DNA from: a virus
DNA length: 26,616 bases
Virus record (IMG/VR): IMGVR_UViG_3300008261_000399
Location: 1 to 26,616 of that record
Reading direction: 5' to 3' (one strand)
A program made the position numbers and the translations under genes. Below, in pieces: positions 23,199 through 26,616 of this stretch (positions within the stretch are counted from its first letter, which is position 1; every line of letters begins with the position of its first letter). A model generated the notes under the pieces. That model made no database searches. It saw only the letters and a program-made list of their open reading frames with translations, and had not been told where the DNA came from.

Positions 23199-25421
23199 GT
23201 GGCTGGTCGTGATATTACCGAAGGTCGTTCTAGTAGAGCGATTGCTGTTGATGTTGGTATTGTATCTTCATCTGCCGTATGGCAAAATACTGCAGAGGCA
23301 TATGATGTAGCAATTGGTGGCTTGCCATTTTTCTTTGCTATATCAGATAGCAGACCATACCTAAGACAGACTGCACCATTCCGTAAAGACCAATTTGATA
23401 ATGGGTCTGAGCCAGGTGAACAATCACTTGCTGGTTGGTGGCTTCGTTCTCAGTCATCATTTCATGGTGGCACTGGCATTAAGTTCTATGACCCATCTGC
23501 TGGGGAAACAGTTAACTTTAGATTTGCTGACAGTAAAGGCGTAGATGTTTGGACTAAAGGTCAGGTAACCTTACTTAAAGATGTTACTACTAGTCATATT
23601 ACTACTGGTGATATACGCACAACTGGTCGCAGATTTCAGGAACTTCGTTCTATTCAGTGGAGCAACAGCAAGGGTGTTCTTCTTAAAGATGAATACGATG
23701 TAGATAAAATTGACATTAATGGCGTTGAAACACACTTCATTAACTATAATGCTGGAACTGACGCACCCGTACACGGAATCTGTGATGATGGTGTAAATGC
23801 TTTTTGGATTACCAATACAGCAACCAAGAAAACTGTATATAAGAAGCCACTTACTGGTGATGCTACAACTGGACCTGGCGATATTACAACTATGTTTGAT
23901 GAGGTTGGCACAATCTCCAATGCGGTTATGGAGTATGTAAAAGAACGTATTGTTATGTGTGCCGACAACAAGGTATATGAGTTCTCATCATCTGCTACTG
24001 CTATGCCTACTGCTGTATATACACACCCTTCATCATCTCATATATACACAAGTATTACTGCATCAGGTCCTGCCATCTATGTTGCAGGTTACACTGGCAT
24101 TCAATCTACTATTCAAAAGTTTACTTTGTCAACCGCAGGAGTAATGCCTACACTAACATCAGCCGTAGTTGCTGCTGAGTTACCAGTAGGAGAAATTGTT
24201 CATAAGATTTACTACTACCTGGGATATATGATGATAGGTACTAGCAAAGGAATCCGTGCAGCAGTTGTCTCAGACCAAGACGGCTCCATCCAATATGGTC
24301 CACTAATTGTGGAAACAACACAGCCTTGCTATGACTTTGCTGCACGAGACAAATTCGTATGGTGCGCTACTGGCGTAGACGGAGAGCCTGGAGTTATCCG
24401 TATTGACTTAGGTAATGAGATAGAAACCTTACGGTTTGCCTATGCTAACGACATCTACTATACAGGTGTATCTGGCCGTTATACTACTGCTTGTGCATTT
24501 ATTAATGGAACAGACCAACTAGCCTTTACAAGTCAAGCAAACATTAAAGGTACTCAAGTAACCAATAAGGCAAAGACATCTGATATAGTAACACTTACTA
24601 CACAGACAGCACATGGCTTATCTGTTGGTGATTCAATCTGGGTTCAAGGTGTAGACACTGTATCTGGTTCTGTATTTAATAGCACAAATGATGCTTTTAC
24701 CGTAGCATCCGTTCCAAGCACAACAACACTTACCTATACTCTTGCTGGTGCAAACGTAGCATCTACTGTTGTATCTAGTTCATTAGCACACGTAACATCT
24801 CCTGGTGCTGTGTATATAGAGTCAGCCTCTACACTTAGGTCAACTGGCTATTTAACTACAGGTAATATTAGATACGGAACCTTAGAGCCAAAGAACTTTA
24901 AACGTCTACTTGGACGTGGAGACTTTACTTATGGTTCATTAACTCTTGAAACAGTAGATAAAAATAATACTGAATATGACCACATTACATATACATCTGT
25001 TGTGCCAGCAGTTGAGGTTACTACATCTCAACCTGAAAATGCACAAGAATATGTAGCATTTAAGTTTATATTTGGAAGAGATGCTACCGACACATCACTA
25101 GGTCCTATATTTAAAGGATATCAATCTAAGGCTACTATTGCTACACCACGCCAACAGGTTATGAGATTCCCAGTATACTGCTTTGATGTTGAGACAGATA
25201 AGTATAATGTTCAAACAGGATATGAAGGCAGAGCCTTTGCTAGAATTCAAGCATTAGAAAACATAGAAGAGGATGGTGACGTAGTCACTATGCAGGACTT
25301 CACAACAGGAGAACAGCGTCAGGTTGTCATAGAGCAGTTGGCGTTTACAAGAGCAACACCTCCAGACAGAGGCTTCTCTGGCTTTGGAGGAATTATAGAC
25401 ATCACTATCAGAACGGTATAA
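23199..25421 (+). CDS. Large tail protein, candidate tail nozzle/tip
   Basis: A 740-aa protein with a GTG start, AAGGAG 5 nt upstream. The sequence is beta-rich throughout with repeating strands such as YKKPLTGDATT, NAVMEYVKERIVMCADNKVY, TIQKFTLSTAGV and GVIRIDLGN, suggesting a beta-propeller-like core like the nozzle (gp12-type) of short tails. Residues about 464-515 carry a TLTTQTAHGLSVGDSIWV insert, a common small beta domain in phage tail proteins. It is Cys-poor. It is the last structural gene before lysis. Alternative: a distal tail or fibre-hub protein. No enzymatic motif is seen; the structural class is moderately supported, the exact position in the tail is inferred. Confidence 0.75.
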   Translation: MAGRDITEGRSSRAIAVDVGIVSSSAVWQNTAEAYDVAIGGLPFFFAISDSRPYLRQTAPFRKDQFDNGSEPGEQSLAGWWLRSQSSFHGGTGIKFYDPSAGETVNFRFADSKGVDVWTKGQVTLLKDVTTSHITTGDIRTTGRRFQELRSIQWSNSKGVLLKDEYDVDKIDINGVETHFINYNAGTDAPVHGICDDGVNAFWITNTATKKTVYKKPLTGDATTGPGDITTMFDEVGTISNAVMEYVKERIVMCADNKVYEFSSSATAMPTAVYTHPSSSHIYTSITASGPAIYVAGYTGIQSTIQKFTLSTAGVMPTLTSAVVAAELPVGEIVHKIYYYLGYMMIGTSKGIRAAVVSDQDGSIQYGPLIVETTQPCYDFAARDKFVWCATGVDGEPGVIRIDLGNEIETLRFAYANDIYYTGVSGRYTTACAFINGTDQLAFTSQANIKGTQVTNKAKTSDIVTLTTQTAHGLSVGDSIWVQGVDTVSGSVFNSTNDAFTVASVPSTTTLTYTLAGANVASTVVSSSLAHVTSPGAVYIESASTLRSTGYLTTGNIRYGTLEPKNFKRLLGRGDFTYGSLTLETVDKNNTEYDHITYTSVVPAVEVTTSQPENAQEYVAFKFIFGRDATDTSLGPIFKGYQSKATIATPRQQVMRFPVYCFDVETDKYNVQTGYEGRAFARIQALENIEEDGDVVTMQDFTTGEQRQVVIEQLAFTRATPPDRGFSGFGGIIDITIRTV

Positions 25422-25425
25422 TACT

Positions 25426-25620
25426 ATGACACCTAACGACTGGGCTGCATTAGCAGTAGCCATAACTACCCTTGTTGGAACACTAGCAGTTGGAGTAAGA
25501 CACTTAGTTAAACACTACTTGTCAGAACTTCGCCCTAATAGTGGCTCTAGTTTAAAGGACCAGGTCAATAGGTTAGAAGAAAAAGTAGATACTTTATACC
25601 AGATATTGATTCAAAGATAA
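25426..25620 (+). CDS. Membrane/coiled-coil lysis-region protein
   Basis: A 64-aa protein with one membrane segment (WAALAVAITTLVGTLAVGV, residues 6-24), a short basic linker (RHLVKHYLSELRPNSG) and a coiled coil at about 42-62 (SLKDQVNRLEEKVDTLYQIL). This layout occurs next to endolysins in many actinophages, as a holin or a holin partner. The start is ATG 25426, 4 nt after the tail gene. The next gene begins directly after its stop. Holin function is inferred. Confidence 0.75.
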   Translation: MTPNDWAALAVAITTLVGTLAVGVRHLVKHYLSELRPNSGSSLKDQVNRLEEKVDTLYQILIQR

Positions 25621-25752
25621 ATGGAAAACAAAGATTGCCAAGGATGTTCATGTGAGACTCATGACATCTGCTGGCCTAAACAAAATGAATTAAGGGACAA
25701 GTGGCTGCAGGATAATCCTAATGCTGACTTTAATGGGTGGTGGTCGATATGA
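25621..25752 (+). CDS. Cys-rich 43-aa mini-protein in the lysis cluster
   Basis: Contains a compact Cys/His cluster CQGCSCETHDIC (residues 6-17) and a Trp-rich end (NADFNGWWSI). It starts right after the previous stop and overlaps the endolysin start by ATGA. It has no signal peptide or membrane segment. The cluster could bind zinc. The tight coupling suggests a real gene. Confidence 0.7.
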   Translation: MENKDCQGCSCETHDICWPKQNELRDKWLQDNPNADFNGWWSI

Positions 25753-26204
25753 CGTTAGTAGTAGATATAGCAAAATCTCAAATAGGATACAAAGAAGGTC
25801 CTAACAACAATACAATGTATGGCAAATGGTTTGGTCTTAACAACCAACCTTGGTGTGCAATATTTGTGTCTTGGTGTTTTGACCAAGCAGGATTGGTATC
25901 CAAGGTTGCAGCACAAACCAAAAAAGGATTTGCCTCATGTGATGCAGGTCTCAAATGGTTTACCAAAAAAGGAAAGATAGTTCCTGTTGGTAAGGCTCAA
26001 CCAGGAGACATAGTTTTCTTTCAGTTCGATACCGATGCACAGGCTGACCATGTTGGTATCTGCGCTGGTAATGATGGAAAGAAATACCTTACAGTCTATG
26101 AGGGTAATACCTCTAGTGGCGACAAAGGTAGTCAGTCAAATGGAGATGGAGTCTTCTTAAGGAAGAGACCATACTCCCTAGTAATGGGCGTTGCACGCCC
26201 TTAA
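25749..26204 (+). CDS. CHAP-domain endolysin
   Basis: A 151-aa cysteine peptidase/amidase. Catalytic Cys36 is in QPWCAIFVSWCFDQAG and His101 in DHVGICAG, with E118 in YEGN as the third residue. The CHAP-type pattern starts with AKSQIGYKEGPNNN and has AQPGDIVFFQF between. The domain fills the protein and no separate wall-binding domain is present, as is common for small lysins of this type. It cuts peptidoglycan peptide or amide bonds at the end of infection. ATG 25749 in the ATGA overlap is preferred over the GTG at 25737. It lacks a signal peptide, so it needs a holin. Confidence 0.92.
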   Translation: MTLVVDIAKSQIGYKEGPNNNTMYGKWFGLNNQPWCAIFVSWCFDQAGLVSKVAAQTKKGFASCDAGLKWFTKKGKIVPVGKAQPGDIVFFQFDTDAQADHVGICAGNDGKKYLTVYEGNTSSGDKGSQSNGDGVFLRKRPYSLVMGVARP

Positions 26205-26213
26205 AGGATGGAT

Positions 26214-26426
26214 ATGAAAGACTTAATCGCTAAGTTAAAGGACCCTAAGACAAAGGCTGCCTTTAAATCTTACCTACGTGCAGTATTGGCATCAGCAATT
26301 ACTATGGGACTAGCCCTTGCTGCTGACTTGGCACCTGAGTATGCAATTCTAATCGGCTCTGTAGCGGCACCATTGTCTAAATGGGCAGATAAGACTGAAA
26401 AAGAATACGGTATCGGCTCTAAGTAG
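26214..26426 (+). CDS. Holin-like membrane protein
   Basis: About 70 aa with a basic N-terminus (KDLIAKLKDPKTKAAFKSYL) and a hydrophobic part AVLASAITMGLALAADLAPE plus YAILIGSVAAPLSKW, consistent with two membrane helices separated by a short polar turn, then a charged tail. It is the last gene and directly follows the CHAP lysin. Such proteins often form the lysis hole in actinophages. ATG 26214, 6 nt after AAAGG at 26203-26207, is the preferred start; ATG 26208 would leave no spacer. Confidence 0.75.
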   Translation: MKDLIAKLKDPKTKAAFKSYLRAVLASAITMGLALAADLAPEYAILIGSVAAPLSKWADKTEKEYGIGSK

Positions 26427-26438
26427 ATACCCCTAATT

Positions 26439-26456
26439 GGGCTTTAAACGCCCTTT
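26439..26456 (+). terminator. Weak terminator-like hairpin
   Basis: GGGC 26439-26442 with GCCC 26450-26453, loop 7 nt, followed by TTTAT. It lies 12 nt after the last stop codon. Confidence 0.35.
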
Positions 26457-26468
26457 ATAGACAAGAAA

Positions 26469-26510
26469 ACCCCCCGACCTAAGGATAATACCCTAGGAAG
26501 GGGGGTCTTT
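26469..26510 (+). terminator. Strong, apparently bidirectional terminator
   Basis: ACCCCCC 26469-26475 pairs with GGGGGGT 26500-26506. An inner stem (CCTA 26478-26481 with TAGG 26494-26497, then GG 26483-26484 with CC 26491-26492) extends it, loop 6 nt. CTTTCG follows on the + strand; on the other strand the flank reads TTTTCTTG. It would end late transcripts and could also stop transcripts arriving from the right. Confidence 0.8.
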
Positions 26511-26556
26511 CGTCGTTTCTGGACAACTTCCCCTATTGCCCAGCAACTCTATTAAG

Positions 26557-26585
26557 TTGTATTATATATTATATTATACTATAAT
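26557..26585 (+). promoter_or_regulatory. Sigma70-like promoter candidate
   Basis: TTGTAT at 26557-26562, a 17-nt spacer and a perfect TATAAT at 26580-26585. The surrounding DNA is extremely A+T-rich, so chance matches are expected. A transcript would start inside the hairpin at 26586-26602, which weakens the call. No gene is visible after it in the window. Confidence 0.35.
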
Positions 26586-26602
26586 AGACCCCGAAGGGGT
26601 CT
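26586..26602 (+). terminator. Short perfect hairpin at right edge
   Basis: AGACCCC 26586-26592 and GGGGTCT 26596-26602 with a GAA loop, then TATATATA. Terminator-like by stem strength, but only two of the next bases form a T pair; it may instead mark an operator or processing site. Confidence 0.45.
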
Positions 26603-26616
26603 TATATATAATATAT

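Noticed and set aside
25737-25748. GTG 25737 as the endolysin start
   Set aside because: ATG 25749 gives the typical ATGA coupling; the four extra residues are not part of the CHAP domain.
1-26616. Terminal direct repeat joining the two window edges
   Set aside because: Both edges are A+T-rich (TATATA), but no longer exact match is present, so circularity is not supported.

Overview
The window is the late (virion structure and lysis) region of a tailed bacteriophage. Every gene I can support, about 36, lies on the + strand, packed end to end with many 1- or 4-base stop/start overlaps and clear Shine-Dalgarno sites. There is no replication, integration or regulatory gene, no tRNA and no CRISPR array, so this is only part of a genome. 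The DNA leans A+T, GTG starts are frequent, and a LysM protein and a CHAP lysin point to a Gram-positive type host. Together with the small-protein set this best fits a phage of a low-GC aquatic actinobacterium; that host call is inference. No tape-measure, tube or sheath gene is visible, which favours a short-tailed (podovirus-like) particle.

Layout. 1-69: leader with short repeats and the terL ribosome site. 70-4295: packaging and head genes: terminase large subunit with an N-terminal HTH-like segment, portal, and an HslV/proteasome-beta-like peptidase where a prohead protease would be expected. 4304-12207: a Pro/Gln-rich small protein, a giant virion protein broken into two frames (one net extra base near 5885-5889), two unknown proteins and a LysM/alanine-coil protein. 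These are candidate internal or ejected proteins. 12208-12328: non-coding gap holding a candidate H-type pseudoknot 8 nt after a stop codon. 12329-13764: scaffold and major capsid protein. 13856-15703: a Cys-rich protein and a run of very small lysine-rich proteins. 15718-17641: a GT-A glycosyltransferase-like protein, a repeat protein with three AGTTGL units, and a candidate neck protein. 17650-25421: tail fibre, a duplicated cassette (about 100-aa beta protein plus glycine-rich adhesin, twice), small proteins and a 740-aa tail protein. 25426-26426: lysis genes (membrane/coiled-coil protein, Cys-rich mini-protein, CHAP endolysin, holin-like protein). 26427-26616: terminator hairpins and A+T-rich DNA.

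How it works together: scaffold, capsid and portal would build a procapsid, the Ntn-hydrolase-like peptidase is the only candidate maturation protease in the window, terminase fills the head, the neck/tail/fibre genes finish the particle, the large internal and LysM proteins may help DNA entry through the wall, and the last cluster lyses the cell. The most unusual item is the proteasome-like peptidase; next are the pseudoknot after the UAG at 12205, the two apparent +1 frame changes (large virion protein and capsid 3' end), and the duplicated glycine-rich adhesin cassette.
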